Of a DNA stretch of 31,368 bases, positions 7,350 to 14,904 are shown in pieces. Made by a program: the position numbers and the translations under genes. This stretch comes from JAJRVH01 sp964505995 (lineage in GTDB: Bacteria; Pseudomonadota; Zetaproteobacteria; Mariprofundales; Mariprofundaceae): positions 1-31,368 of the forward strand of contig CAZDLB010000004.1 in assembly GCA_964505995.1 (NCBI GenBank), written 5' to 3'. The notes below the pieces were generated by a model. That model was not told the DNA's origin. It did not search any database and worked only from the letters and a program-made list of their open reading frames with translations. Within the stretch, counting starts at the first letter, position 1, and every line of letters begins with the position of its first letter.

Positions 7350-7865
7350 ATGATCCGCCCCTATCTGCACTGGCAGCCGCAGCTGGAGGACGGCGTCTTT
7401 CTCGCCGCTTCCGCCGAGGTCATCGGGCGCGTGAAGATCGGCCGGGACTCCAGCGTCTGGTATCAGAGCGTGCTGCGCGGTGACGTGCATGACATCGTCA
7501 TCGGACGGCGATCGAACATTCAGGATCATTGCGTGCTGCACACCAGCCATGGCGTCTCGCCCTGCATCGTCGGCGATGACGTGACCGTCGGTCATCGCGT
7601 GATCCTGCATGGCTGCGAAGTGCAGGACCGCTGTCTGGTCGGCATGGGCTCGATCGTCATGGACCGGGCCGTGCTGGAAAGCGGCTGTCTGCTTGCGGCC
7701 GGCTCGCTGGTTCCGGAAGGCAGGGTGCTGCGCGGCGGCTTTCTTTATGCCGGCGTCCCGGCGCGCGAGCGCCGCGAGCTGACCGACGATGAAATCGCAT
7801 TCCTTGCCGCCTCGGCTCGCCATTACGTCGAGGTGGCTCGCAATCACCAGCAGACGGATACCTAG
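7350..7865 (+). CDS. Gamma-class carbonic anhydrase-like protein (YrdA type)
   Basis: A 171-residue left-handed beta-helix protein of the gamma-carbonic anhydrase/YrdA family. Hexapeptide repeats run from VIGRVKIGRDSSVWYQSVLR through IGRRSNIQDHCVLHTSH to VGDDVTVGHRVILHGCEV. The three zinc-ligand positions are filled by His64 (VLH), His82 and His87 (GHRVILH). The last pair is five residues apart, as in the archaeal enzyme Cam. Trimeric zinc or iron binding is expected; many YrdA homologues show little carbonic anhydrase activity, so catalysis is uncertain. ATG at 7350 is chosen because the open frame upstream overlaps bactofilin and GGGGG lies just before it. The ppx-like gene starts 1 base after its stop. 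Confidence 0.88.
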   Translation: MIRPYLHWQPQLEDGVFLAASAEVIGRVKIGRDSSVWYQSVLRGDVHDIVIGRRSNIQDHCVLHTSHGVSPCIVGDDVTVGHRVILHGCEVQDRCLVGMGSIVMDRAVLESGCLLAAGSLVPEGRVLRGGFLYAGVPARERRELTDDEIAFLAASARHYVEVARNHQQTDT

Positions 7866-7866
7866 C

Positions 7867-8805
7867 ATGGCGTTTGCCAGCATCGATATCGGCTCCAACA
7901 CATTCCGCCTGCTCATCGCAGAGCCGGATGACGGCCGCTACCCCTGGCATACGCTTGCCTATACCCACCGCATCGTGCGCCTCGGTGAAGGCCTGCACCA
8001 TCACGGGCAGCTGAGTGATGCGGGAATGCAGCGGGGGCTGAGCGCGCTGCGCGAATTCGCCGGCATCCTGGCCAGGCATGGCGTGACGGCCGACGACACC
8101 CTCGCCGTGGCCACGGCCGCGATGCGCGAGGCCGCGAATGGGCCGGAGTTCCGCGACCGGGTTCTGGCTGAAACCGGCATCGACATCCGCATCATCGACG
8201 GCGAGCAGGAAGCGGCCTGGTCGCTGGCCGGGGCCTGTGCCGTGCTCGATGAGGATACCCGCAGGGACATGCTGCTGTTCGACATCGGCGGCGGCAGCAC
8301 CGAATTCATCCGCGCGGCCAACATGCGCGCCATCGATGCCATCAGCCGCAAGCTCGGGGTCGTGCGCCTCGTCGAGGCGCACCTGCACTCCGATCCGCCG
8401 AGCCCGGAGGACTATCAGGCGATGAAACGGACCGCGTTCGAACACCTGGAAGCGGTCCGCGATTTCTGGAATGGCGAGGATCCGCCTTCCCGACTGGTCG
8501 GCACGGCCGGCACCGTCACGACACTGGCCGCCACCGAGCTGGACCTCTTCCCCTACGATGCCGACATCATCAACAACCATGTCATGGACCGCGCCGCCTT
8601 CACGGCGCTGCGCGAGCGGCTGCTGAGCCTGAACCATGAACAGCGGCAGGCCATCCGCACCATCGAGCCCGGCCGCGCGGACCTGATCGTGGCCGGGCTG
8701 GCGATTGTCGAGGCCGTGCTCGACTACTGGGCCTACGAGGCGATGATCGTCGTCGATGCCGGTCTGCTCGAAGGCGCGTGGCTCAAGAAGGCTGGTCTGA
8801 TCTGA
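7867..8805 (+). CDS. Ppx/GppA-family phosphatase
   Basis: A 312-residue member of the ASKHA-fold exopolyphosphatase / guanosine pentaphosphate phosphohydrolase family. The phosphate-1 motif SIDIGSNTFRLLIAE lies at the N-terminus. ATAAMREAANG and DGEQEAAWSLAGA follow, then the phosphate-2 loop LLFDIGGGSTEFI and the GTAGTVTTLAA motif. It consists only of the two catalytic lobes; the C-terminal HD-like extension of E. coli Ppx (about 510 residues) is absent. Short forms of this kind hydrolyse polyphosphate or pppGpp; which one cannot be told from sequence. ATG at 7867 starts the protein exactly at the first strand; the frame upstream overlaps the previous gene. The last 23 bases overlap the convergent acyltransferase gene. 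Confidence 0.9.
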   Translation: MAFASIDIGSNTFRLLIAEPDDGRYPWHTLAYTHRIVRLGEGLHHHGQLSDAGMQRGLSALREFAGILARHGVTADDTLAVATAAMREAANGPEFRDRVLAETGIDIRIIDGEQEAAWSLAGACAVLDEDTRRDMLLFDIGGGSTEFIRAANMRAIDAISRKLGVVRLVEAHLHSDPPSPEDYQAMKRTAFEHLEAVRDFWNGEDPPSRLVGTAGTVTTLAATELDLFPYDADIINNHVMDRAAFTALRERLLSLNHEQRQAIRTIEPGRADLIVAGLAIVEAVLDYWAYEAMIVVDAGLLEGAWLKKAGLI

Positions 8806-9421
8806 AATAGGCGTCGGCCCGGCGCTGCACCTCGTCCATCGCCTGCTGGAAACGCTTCAGATTCACCGCGTCATCCTCGTCATCGGCATAGACCGGCTCG
8901 CCGATGACAAACACCCCGCGGGTAAACGGCTTCGGGATATAGAAGCGATCCCAGGATTTCGCGCGCCAGTGGCGCTTCGTCGCATAGCAGACGGCCCGCA
9001 TCGGCAGACCGGTCTTCTTCGCCAGCTGAACGGTCCCCGGCTGGACGACCTCACGAGGCCCCTTCGGGCCGTCCGGCGTGATGCCCAGCGAATGTCCGGC
9101 CCGGGCCCAGCGCACCATCTCGAGAAACGCCCGGGCTCCGCCGCGCGTGGACGAACCGCGCGTGGAGCGAATCCCCATCAGCTCCACCGCATCGGCGATA
9201 TAGGCCCCGTCGCGATGCTCGGAGATCAGCATGCGGCCGTCCCAGCCGCGGTAGGCATAGGGCATCATCAGGATGCGCGCATGCCAGAAGCTGAGAAGAT
9301 ACGGCGCCTGGCCGGGCTGGTAGCGCTCGCCGACGAATTCCCAGCGGATGCTTGCGGCCAGAAGCTTGTGGACCAGATAGATCAGCCGCGGAACAAGCCA
9401 GTGAAGCAGCCGCTGCTTCAT
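8783..9421 (-). CDS. DUF374-type lysophospholipid acyltransferase-like protein
   Basis: A 212-residue membrane-associated protein of the DUF374 branch of the LPLAT acyltransferase superfamily. Features are an N-terminal hydrophobic stretch, SFWHARILMMPYAYRG with the catalytic-type histidine, ISEHRDGAYIADAVELMGI, GSSTRGGARA, and ITPDGPKGPREVVQPG, a typical LPLAT block. DUF374 proteins commonly sit beside msbA or Kdo-transferase genes and are thought to act in lipid A or membrane lipid acylation. The acyl donor and acceptor are unknown here. Its ATG overlaps the msbA stop (ATGA, 9418-9421), so it is the last gene of amiC-msbA-LPLAT. Its 3' end overlaps that of the Ppx-like gene by 23 bases on the other strand. 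Confidence 0.85.
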   Translation of the reverse strand: MKQRLLHWLVPRLIYLVHKLLAASIRWEFVGERYQPGQAPYLLSFWHARILMMPYAYRGWDGRMLISEHRDGAYIADAVELMGIRSTRGSSTRGGARAFLEMVRWARAGHSLGITPDGPKGPREVVQPGTVQLAKKTGLPMRAVCYATKRHWRAKSWDRFYIPKPFTRGVFVIGEPVYADDEDDAVNLKRFQQAMDEVQRRADAYFRSDQPS

Positions 9422-11166
9422 GCGTCATGGCTTTCGAACTGCATGCGATACAGCTCCGCATACAGCCCGCCCTCGGCCAGCAGCTGTGCATGGCTGCCGC
9501 TCTGAACGACATGCCCGCGATCGAGCACGATGATGCGGTCGGCATGACGGATCGTGCTCAGGCGATGGGCAATCACGATCACCGTTCTCCCCTGCATCAG
9601 CCGGTCGATCGCCTGCTGCACGAGACGTTCGGATTCGGTATCCAGCGCACTCGTCGCCTCATCCAGAATCAGAATCGGCGCATCCTTGAGCAGCGCGCGG
9701 GCCAGCGAAAGACGCTGGCGCTGGCCACCGGAAAGCACAACGCCACGCTCGCCGATCAGCGTGTCGTAGCCATCGGGAAGCTTCTCGATGAACTCATGGG
9801 CATTGGCGGCCTTGGCAATCTCGATCACCTTGTCCCGATCCACCTCGCCCAGGCCGTAGGCGATATTGTTCAGCACGGTGTCGTTGAACAGGATGACTTC
9901 CTGGGTCACCAGCGCGATCTGCGCGCGCAGCGAACGCTGCGTCAGCCGGCGCACATCGATGCCGTCGATGCACACGGCGCCCTCGGTGACATCCATGAAA
10001 CGCGGCACGAGATTGACCAGCGAGGTCTTGCCCGCCCCGCTGCGGCCGACCAGCGCCACGACCTCGCCGGCACGAACCTCGAAGCTGACATCCTCAAGCA
10101 CCGGCCGGTCCGCCCCGGGATAGGTCAGGCCGACATGCTCGAAACGGATGGCCTCGGAAAAGCCCTTCAGCTCCCGGGCATCCTCGGCGTCCACGACGGC
10201 CACGGGTTCATCGAGCACCTCGAACACACGCTCGGCCGCCGCCAGCCCCTGCTGGATCTCGTTGTTGGCCCGGGACAGCCGCTTGACCGGCTCGTAGAGC
10301 ATGATGGCCGCGGCCAGAAAGGATACCAGCGTACCGGCCGTGGTTTCCCCCGCAGCCACGCGCATGCCGCCATAGAGCAGCACGCCGGCGATGCCGAAGC
10401 CGGCCAGCAGCTCCATGATCGGAAACGACAGCGCATGCACCCGCATCACGCGCAACTGATGGTGCAGGAATTCACCGGTATAGCGGCGAAAACGGCTGCG
10501 TTCGTACTCCTCCATGCCAAAGGCCTTGACCACGCGGATGCCGCCGACGGTTTCCTCCAGCAGGCTGGTCAGATCGCCCATTGCGGCCTGACCATCGAGC
10601 GTGGCATGGCGCATCTTGCGCCCGAAGCGGGTGATCGGATAGACCACGAGCGGGAATACGACCAGCGCAATCAGCGCCAGCAGCCAGTCCTGGATGAACA
10701 CGACGGCGACCAGAAAGACGATCGAGATCGCATCACGCATCAGCGCCGTCACGGCCGTGCTCACCGCGCCCTGAACCAGCGTCACATCGTAGCTCAGCCG
10801 CGCCAGCAGCTCGCCGGTCTTGCGATGCACGAAAAAGCCCAGCGACTGTTCGGTCAGACGCTGATACAGCAGGTTGCGCAGATCATAGATCACCCGCTGA
10901 CCGATGTAGCCCATCAGATAGGCCTGACCATAGTAGGCCGCGCCCTTGACGACATAGAGCACGATGACCAGCAGCGGGATCAGATAGATCAGCTGCGTAT
11001 CCCGGCCGGAGAGCGCCTCGTCGAGCACCGGCTTGAGCAGCCAGGCCATCAGCGCGGTGCAGGCGGCCAGCACGATCATGCAGATGATGGAAATGATCAG
11101 ACGCCCCTTGTAGGGCATCAGGAACGCAAGCAGCCGGCGATACAGGCCGATCGAGGAGTCGGTCAT
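9418..11166 (-). CDS. msbA: Lipid A export ABC transporter (fused permease/ATPase)
   Basis: Flips lipid A-core from the inner to the outer leaflet of the cytoplasmic membrane, powered by ATP. At 582 residues it is the normal MsbA length. Six membrane segments lie between about residues 20 and 290. A nucleotide-binding domain follows with Walker A GRSGAGKT (374-381), Q-loop VTQEVILFND, signature LSGGQRQRLSLARA (from 478), Walker B ILILDE (498-503), DEATSALD, and the switch histidine in VIAHRLSTIRH. ATG 11164-11166 overlaps the amiC stop and the 3' end overlaps the LPLAT start, so all three are tightly coupled. Generic lipid exporters look similar, but the acyltransferase neighbour favours MsbA. 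Confidence 0.92.
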   Translation of the reverse strand: MTDSSIGLYRRLLAFLMPYKGRLIISIICMIVLAACTALMAWLLKPVLDEALSGRDTQLIYLIPLLVIVLYVVKGAAYYGQAYLMGYIGQRVIYDLRNLLYQRLTEQSLGFFVHRKTGELLARLSYDVTLVQGAVSTAVTALMRDAISIVFLVAVVFIQDWLLALIALVVFPLVVYPITRFGRKMRHATLDGQAAMGDLTSLLEETVGGIRVVKAFGMEEYERSRFRRYTGEFLHHQLRVMRVHALSFPIMELLAGFGIAGVLLYGGMRVAAGETTAGTLVSFLAAAIMLYEPVKRLSRANNEIQQGLAAAERVFEVLDEPVAVVDAEDARELKGFSEAIRFEHVGLTYPGADRPVLEDVSFEVRAGEVVALVGRSGAGKTSLVNLVPRFMDVTEGAVCIDGIDVRRLTQRSLRAQIALVTQEVILFNDTVLNNIAYGLGEVDRDKVIEIAKAANAHEFIEKLPDGYDTLIGERGVVLSGGQRQRLSLARALLKDAPILILDEATSALDTESERLVQQAIDRLMQGRTVIVIAHRLSTIRHADRIIVLDRGHVVQSGSHAQLLAEGGLYAELYRMQFESHDA

Positions 11167-12422
11167 CGGAGGGTATGCAGCGGCTGGATGCTGGCCAGCC
11201 GCAGCAGCGCATCACCGGCCGAGACCGTTTTCGAAGGCTCGCTGCCCTTCAGGCGCCCCATGCGCCTGAGAAAATCGATGGAGCCACGATAGAGTGCCTC
11301 GGCGAGCTTCTGCTGATGCCGCGCGTCGCGCAGCTTGCGCTCGCGCGAGGGATTGGAGATGTAATCCAGTTCTACCAGCACGCTCGGAATCTCCATGGCG
11401 CTGAGAACGACAAAGCGCGCGCGCTTGGGCGTCGCATACTTGATCGGGCCGACCCGTCTGAGTTCATCGATGATCTCCTCGGCCAGGATCTGCGAGCTGT
11501 TGAGGCTGTCGCGCCGGAACATGTCACCGAGGATGCGGCTGACCATCGGATCCTCGACCTCGTCGAAGGCCACGCCGCCGATCTCATCGGCCGCATTCTC
11601 CTTGGCCGCCAGCGCCCGGGCCGCCTTGTCCACGGTCGCCCCCTTCTCGGAAAGGGTATAGACGCTGGCCCCCTTGACATTGCCGCGACGCACCGCATCG
11701 GCATGAATGCTGATCATCAGATCCGCATGCGCCGCGCGCGCCAGCTTCCAGCGCCGGTTCAGCGGCACGAAATAGTCGCCATCGCGGATCAGCACGGCCT
11801 TCATCCCCGGCCGCTTGTTGATGATCGCCGCCAGGCGCCGGGCAACCGCCAGCGTGACATCCTTCTCGCGATAATGGCGCGGACCGATGGCGCCGGGATC
11901 CTCGCCGCCATGCCCCGCATCCACGGCGATCACCAGCTGCTTCTCGCCCCTGGCCCGTGACATCTTCTCGGCCTGCTGGCGGGCGGCCTGCGGGCGCATC
12001 AGATCCACCACCAGACGATTGGGCTTGCCATGCATCGGCTTCAGAAGGAAGGAGCGCGGCCGCACCTTTTCCCTGACATCGAGGACCACGCGCAGCTTGC
12101 CCTTTTCCGGGGAACCATAACGGATGGCGGCTATCACCGGATCGGGCAGCTTCAGCCGGTCAAACCCCACCTTCAGCCTTGCCCGCTGGATGTCGATAAC
12201 GACGCGTTCCGGCCCGTGCAGCTGAAACAGCCGGTAATCCGCCTTGCGGTTCAGATCGAAGACCAGCCGGCTGTGATCCGGAGCGGTCCAAAGCCTGACA
12301 TCCCGAATCTCGACGGATGCTGCGGACGCGATGGCGGGCAACAGCATCAGGGCCGCGAGCAGTCCGGACAGACGCAGGCTGAATGCAGAGCCTGGCCAGG
12401 ACATGGGGTTCAGCCTTCTCAT
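11163..12422 (-). CDS. amiC: N-acetylmuramoyl-L-alanine amidase (AMIN + Amidase_3)
   Basis: A periplasmic zinc amidase that cleaves the peptide from N-acetylmuramic acid in septal peptidoglycan. From ATG 12420-12422 the protein has 419 residues. A Sec signal peptide comes first (LSGLLAALMLLPAIASA), then an AMIN targeting domain (ASVEIRDVRLWTAPDHSRLV to LVVDLMRPQ) and a linker. The Amidase_3 domain shows AVDAGHGGEDPGAIGP, the zinc-site histidine in ISIHADA, a regulatory-helix region around FDEVEDPMVSRILGDM, and the catalytic glutamate in VLVELDYISNP. The start is uncertain: TTG at 12429-12431, ATG 12420-12422 with GGGAG ten bases away, or ATG 12402-12404 are all possible. It heads the amiC-msbA-LPLAT operon. 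AmiC versus AmiB cannot be separated with certainty. Confidence 0.9.
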   Translation of the reverse strand: MRRLNPMSWPGSAFSLRLSGLLAALMLLPAIASAASVEIRDVRLWTAPDHSRLVFDLNRKADYRLFQLHGPERVVIDIQRARLKVGFDRLKLPDPVIAAIRYGSPEKGKLRVVLDVREKVRPRSFLLKPMHGKPNRLVVDLMRPQAARQQAEKMSRARGEKQLVIAVDAGHGGEDPGAIGPRHYREKDVTLAVARRLAAIINKRPGMKAVLIRDGDYFVPLNRRWKLARAAHADLMISIHADAVRRGNVKGASVYTLSEKGATVDKAARALAAKENAADEIGGVAFDEVEDPMVSRILGDMFRRDSLNSSQILAEEIIDELRRVGPIKYATPKRARFVVLSAMEIPSVLVELDYISNPSRERKLRDARHQQKLAEALYRGSIDFLRRMGRLKGSEPSKTVSAGDALLRLASIQPLHTLR

Positions 12423-12425
12423 GCC

Positions 12426-12458
12426 TTGCAATACTCCCGCCTCGGCGGTTCATTGCAA
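12426..12458. promoter_or_regulatory. Nested dyad element in the amiC / CNB divergent region
   Basis: TTGCAA (12426-12431) and TTGCAA (12453-12458), each a palindrome, flank a CCGCC-TC-GGCGG hairpin (12437-12448) nearly symmetrically, with 5- and 4-base spacers. The whole 33-base block is an imperfect inverted repeat covering the amiC ribosome-binding region. It could be an operator or an mRNA hairpin controlling amiC translation. This is pattern recognition only. Confidence 0.35.
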
Positions 12459-12492
12459 GCGATCCCTGTCACGCAAGCGGGCATTTCTGCGG

Positions 12493-12522
12493 CTGGCACA
12501 TCCATGGCCACCGGTCTATGAT
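12493..12522 (+). promoter_or_regulatory. Candidate promoter of the CNB gene pair
   Basis: CTGGCA (12493-12498) and TATGAT (12517-12522) with an 18-base spacer form a reasonable sigma70-type promoter 28 bases before the ATG. The same stretch also reads as GG-N10-GC (12495-12508, TGGCAC...GGCC), a weak sigma54-like arrangement. The sigma70 reading is preferred because the -10 matches 5 of 6 positions. Confidence 0.4.
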
Positions 12523-12550
12523 CGCATACGCGGAATCAGAAGGAGGGTGG

Positions 12551-13621
12551 ATGAGCGAAACCGCGAACGGAAAGCAGCAGGACTCGGAGCTCGCCGTCTA
12601 TGCCGATCTCGTGCGTCTGTATCCCGAGAACGAGGGCTACCTGAAGAGGTATGCCGAGCTCCTGCTCGAGGTCGGCCAGCTTTCGACGGCCCGCGAGATC
12701 CTGCAGCACCTGCACCAGCAGCTGCTCGACAAGGGGCAGGTCGAACGCGCCAATCGTCTGGTCGAGGAATATCCGCTGATCGGCCGTGTGCGCGCCATCG
12801 AGGAGGCGAACAGTCGTCCCATCCTCGAATTGCTCCCCGATGAAATGCAGAGCCGGGTCTGGCAGTTCATGCATCAGCAGCGGCTGAAGGAGGGCCAGCA
12901 CCTGTTCCGCCAGGGCGAGCCCGGCGATACGATGTACCTGCTTCTGAAGGGCGAGCTGGCCATCTTCATCACGCCCCGCCCCGGGGAGACGATTCTGCTG
13001 AACCTGGTCCAGCCCGGACAGGTCGTCGGCGAGGGCTGCCTGCTCGATCCGGGCGTGCGCAATGCCGATGTCGTCGCCAACAAGGACAGCGTGGTCGTGA
13101 AACTGCCGCGAAAGAAGATCATCGCCGCCATCATCGAGAACCCGGGGCTGGAGGCGGAACTCCGGCGCATCTCGGACTTCCGTTTCATGAACAGCCTGCT
13201 GGCCGGCAATCCGCTGCTTTCGCGCGTGCCGCTGGCGATGCGGCAGGACATAGCCCTGGATACCGTCGTCCGCCATTATCCGGAGGGACGCATCATCCAT
13301 CAGGCCGGCGACGAGCTGGATGCGGTCGACATGCTGATTCGCGGCAAGGCCGCCTACTGCCTGCATCTCGGATCTGAACGGCATGTGCTTCTCGATCTGG
13401 TCCCGGGCGAGATGGTGGGCGATACATCGGCGGTGCGCAAATCAAGCTGTCCGGCCGATCTGGTCGCCCTCTCGGCCGTGACGATGGCGCATATCCCCTA
13501 TTCCGCGTTCAAGAACATCGTCGAAGCCTATCCGCCGCTGAAGGAGGGGCTGATGAACCATGCCGAGTCGCAGCGCGAAATGCTGATGCGCAAGGTTGCA
13601 GGGCTGAAGAAGCGGACATGA
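12551..13621 (+). CDS. Double cyclic-nucleotide-binding-domain protein, copy 1
   Basis: A 356-residue soluble protein. It has a helical TPR-like N-terminus (about 12-80, YADLVRLYPENEGYLKRYAE and LSTAREILQHLHQQLLDKGQ) and two CNB (Crp-type) beta-barrels at about 105-205 and 230-330. The first keeps phosphate-binding-cassette features: VVGEGCLLDPGVRNADVVA, with Gly-Glu and an Arg (Arg170). The second (MVGDTSAVRKSSCPADLV) lacks the arginine at the matching place. There is no helix-turn-helix, cyclase, kinase or EAL/GGDEF domain, so it must act through a partner. AGGAGGGTGG before ATG 12551 fixes the start; the longer upstream frame is rejected. Its stop overlaps the next gene's start (ATGA). The ligand (cAMP, c-di-GMP or none) is unknown. 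Confidence 0.8.
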   Translation: MSETANGKQQDSELAVYADLVRLYPENEGYLKRYAELLLEVGQLSTAREILQHLHQQLLDKGQVERANRLVEEYPLIGRVRAIEEANSRPILELLPDEMQSRVWQFMHQQRLKEGQHLFRQGEPGDTMYLLLKGELAIFITPRPGETILLNLVQPGQVVGEGCLLDPGVRNADVVANKDSVVVKLPRKKIIAAIIENPGLEAELRRISDFRFMNSLLAGNPLLSRVPLAMRQDIALDTVVRHYPEGRIIHQAGDELDAVDMLIRGKAAYCLHLGSERHVLLDLVPGEMVGDTSAVRKSSCPADLVALSAVTMAHIPYSAFKNIVEAYPPLKEGLMNHAESQREMLMRKVAGLKKRT

Positions 13622-14697
13622 ACGGATCACGGACGAACGATCTCGAGGCCAGGGCCGCCTCGCTGCGCAAGCTCACCGAGCTGAATCCGGACAATCCCGA
13701 TTATCTGCGCAGCTACGCCGAGGTGCTGATGCAGCTCGGTCATTCCGTGCACGCCGATTTCATCCTGGAAAGGCTGGCCGGCCTGCTGAGCAGACAGGGC
13801 AAGGAGGATCAGGCCCGCGAGATCCAGACGCTAAGGGAAACGGTGCGCAAGGATGACCGTTCCCGGCGCCTTATCCATGCTCTGGAGCAGGCGGCCGAGA
13901 CGGCTTCGTTTCTGCAGCGGCCGAAAACGGTCATGCTCAGGGAAGGCGAGTATCTGCTTCGCCAGGGCGAACCCTCCAGCGACGTCTATCTGCTGCAGGA
14001 AGGCGAGCTCTGTGCGTGGTGCAGCTTCCCGGGGCAGAACAAGCCGGTTCTGGTCGGTCATATCCGAGCCAGAAGCGTTGTCGGCGATATCGCCTATTTC
14101 ATGGACGGCAAGCGCTCGGCCGACCTGCTCGCCAGCAGTGATTGCCGTCTGCTGAAATTCCCCGTGAAAACCTTCTCCCGCCTGCTGCTTGCCGATGCCG
14201 GCCTTCAGGAAAGCTGGCAGCGCCATGCCGAGATCCGGCTGCGGATGCTCAAGCTGTGCATGAACCCGATGCTGGCCGCGGTGCCGGAGAACCTGCGCTT
14301 CTACCTCGCCGAGCATGCGATTTCCCAGCACTTCGCGACCTTCGCGATCATCGCCAGCGAGGGCAAGCCCATCGAGTGGGTGGACATGGTCGTTTCCGGC
14401 CTCGTGCGTCGCATTGTCGAGGGACATACGGGAGACAGCCATATCTTCACGGCCATCCGCCCCGGAGAGCTGGCCGGCTGGGAAGCCTCGATGCATGGCC
14501 ACTCGGGCTTCAGTTCCGATACGCACCTGACCAGCCTGATCGCGATGGAGGATACGGAGCTGATCCGCATCCCGATGGAGATCTTCCGCGAGGTTCTCGA
14601 CCTGCATCCGCCGCTGAGGACGACGGTTTCGCGCAACATCCACAGCTATGTATCCGAGACCCTGTCCTCGCTGAGAAGGATCGGCCGCATCGAATAG
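13618..14697 (+). CDS. Double cyclic-nucleotide-binding-domain protein, copy 2
   Basis: A 359-residue paralogue of the preceding gene with the same plan. The helical N-terminus has a TPR-like LRKLTELNPDNPDYLRSYAE. The first CNB domain (about 105-205) has LREGEYLLRQGEPSSDVYLL and the cassette-like VVGDIAYFMDGKRSADLLA with Arg166. The second CNB domain (about 225-335, PGELAGWEASMHGHSGFSSD) has lost the cassette arginine. There is no output domain. The shared first-domain features and degenerate second domain in both copies suggest a tandem duplication and a heteromeric partnership (inference). Translation is coupled by the ATGA overlap at 13618-13621. It ends 9 bases short of the convergent DUF2065 gene. 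Confidence 0.8.
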   Translation: MNGSRTNDLEARAASLRKLTELNPDNPDYLRSYAEVLMQLGHSVHADFILERLAGLLSRQGKEDQAREIQTLRETVRKDDRSRRLIHALEQAAETASFLQRPKTVMLREGEYLLRQGEPSSDVYLLQEGELCAWCSFPGQNKPVLVGHIRARSVVGDIAYFMDGKRSADLLASSDCRLLKFPVKTFSRLLLADAGLQESWQRHAEIRLRMLKLCMNPMLAAVPENLRFYLAEHAISQHFATFAIIASEGKPIEWVDMVVSGLVRRIVEGHTGDSHIFTAIRPGELAGWEASMHGHSGFSSDTHLTSLIAMEDTELIRIPMEIFREVLDLHPPLRTTVSRNIHSYVSETLSSLRRIGRIE

Positions 14698-14706
14698 GAG
14701 GCCGGC

Positions 14707-14892
14707 TCAGCCCCGGACCAGTTTCACCAGCAGCCAGCCCAGAGCCACGGACACCAGCCCGAACAATCTCAGCGTCGCCGGCGGAATCTCCGGCAGCCGT
14801 CGCATGGCCCGGATCATCCCCTGAGGAAAAAGCGCGTACAGCGCCCCTTCAAGCACCAGCACCAGCCCCATCGCGGCCAGCAGATCATCCAT
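14707..14892 (-). CDS. DUF2065 small membrane protein (YjeT-like)
   Basis: A 61-residue protein with two hydrophobic helices: MGLVLVLEGALYALFPQGM and the C-terminal LFGLVSVALGWLLVKLV. This length, the MRRLPEIPPATLRLFG-type middle, and position directly after hflC match the DUF2065/YjeT family, which in E. coli also follows hflC. Function is unknown; conserved linkage suggests a tie to the HflKC-FtsH membrane quality-control complex (inference). It starts 12 bases after the hflC stop. Confidence 0.82.
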   Translation of the reverse strand: MDDLLAAMGLVLVLEGALYALFPQGMIRAMRRLPEIPPATLRLFGLVSVALGWLLVKLVRG

Positions 14893-14904
14893 GGCAGGCC
14901 CCGG

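Noticed and set aside
9352..11292. 646-codon plus-strand frame opposite msbA
   Set aside because: Its His/Gln/Arg-rich translation is the antisense of MsbA and lacks its own ribosome site or domain.
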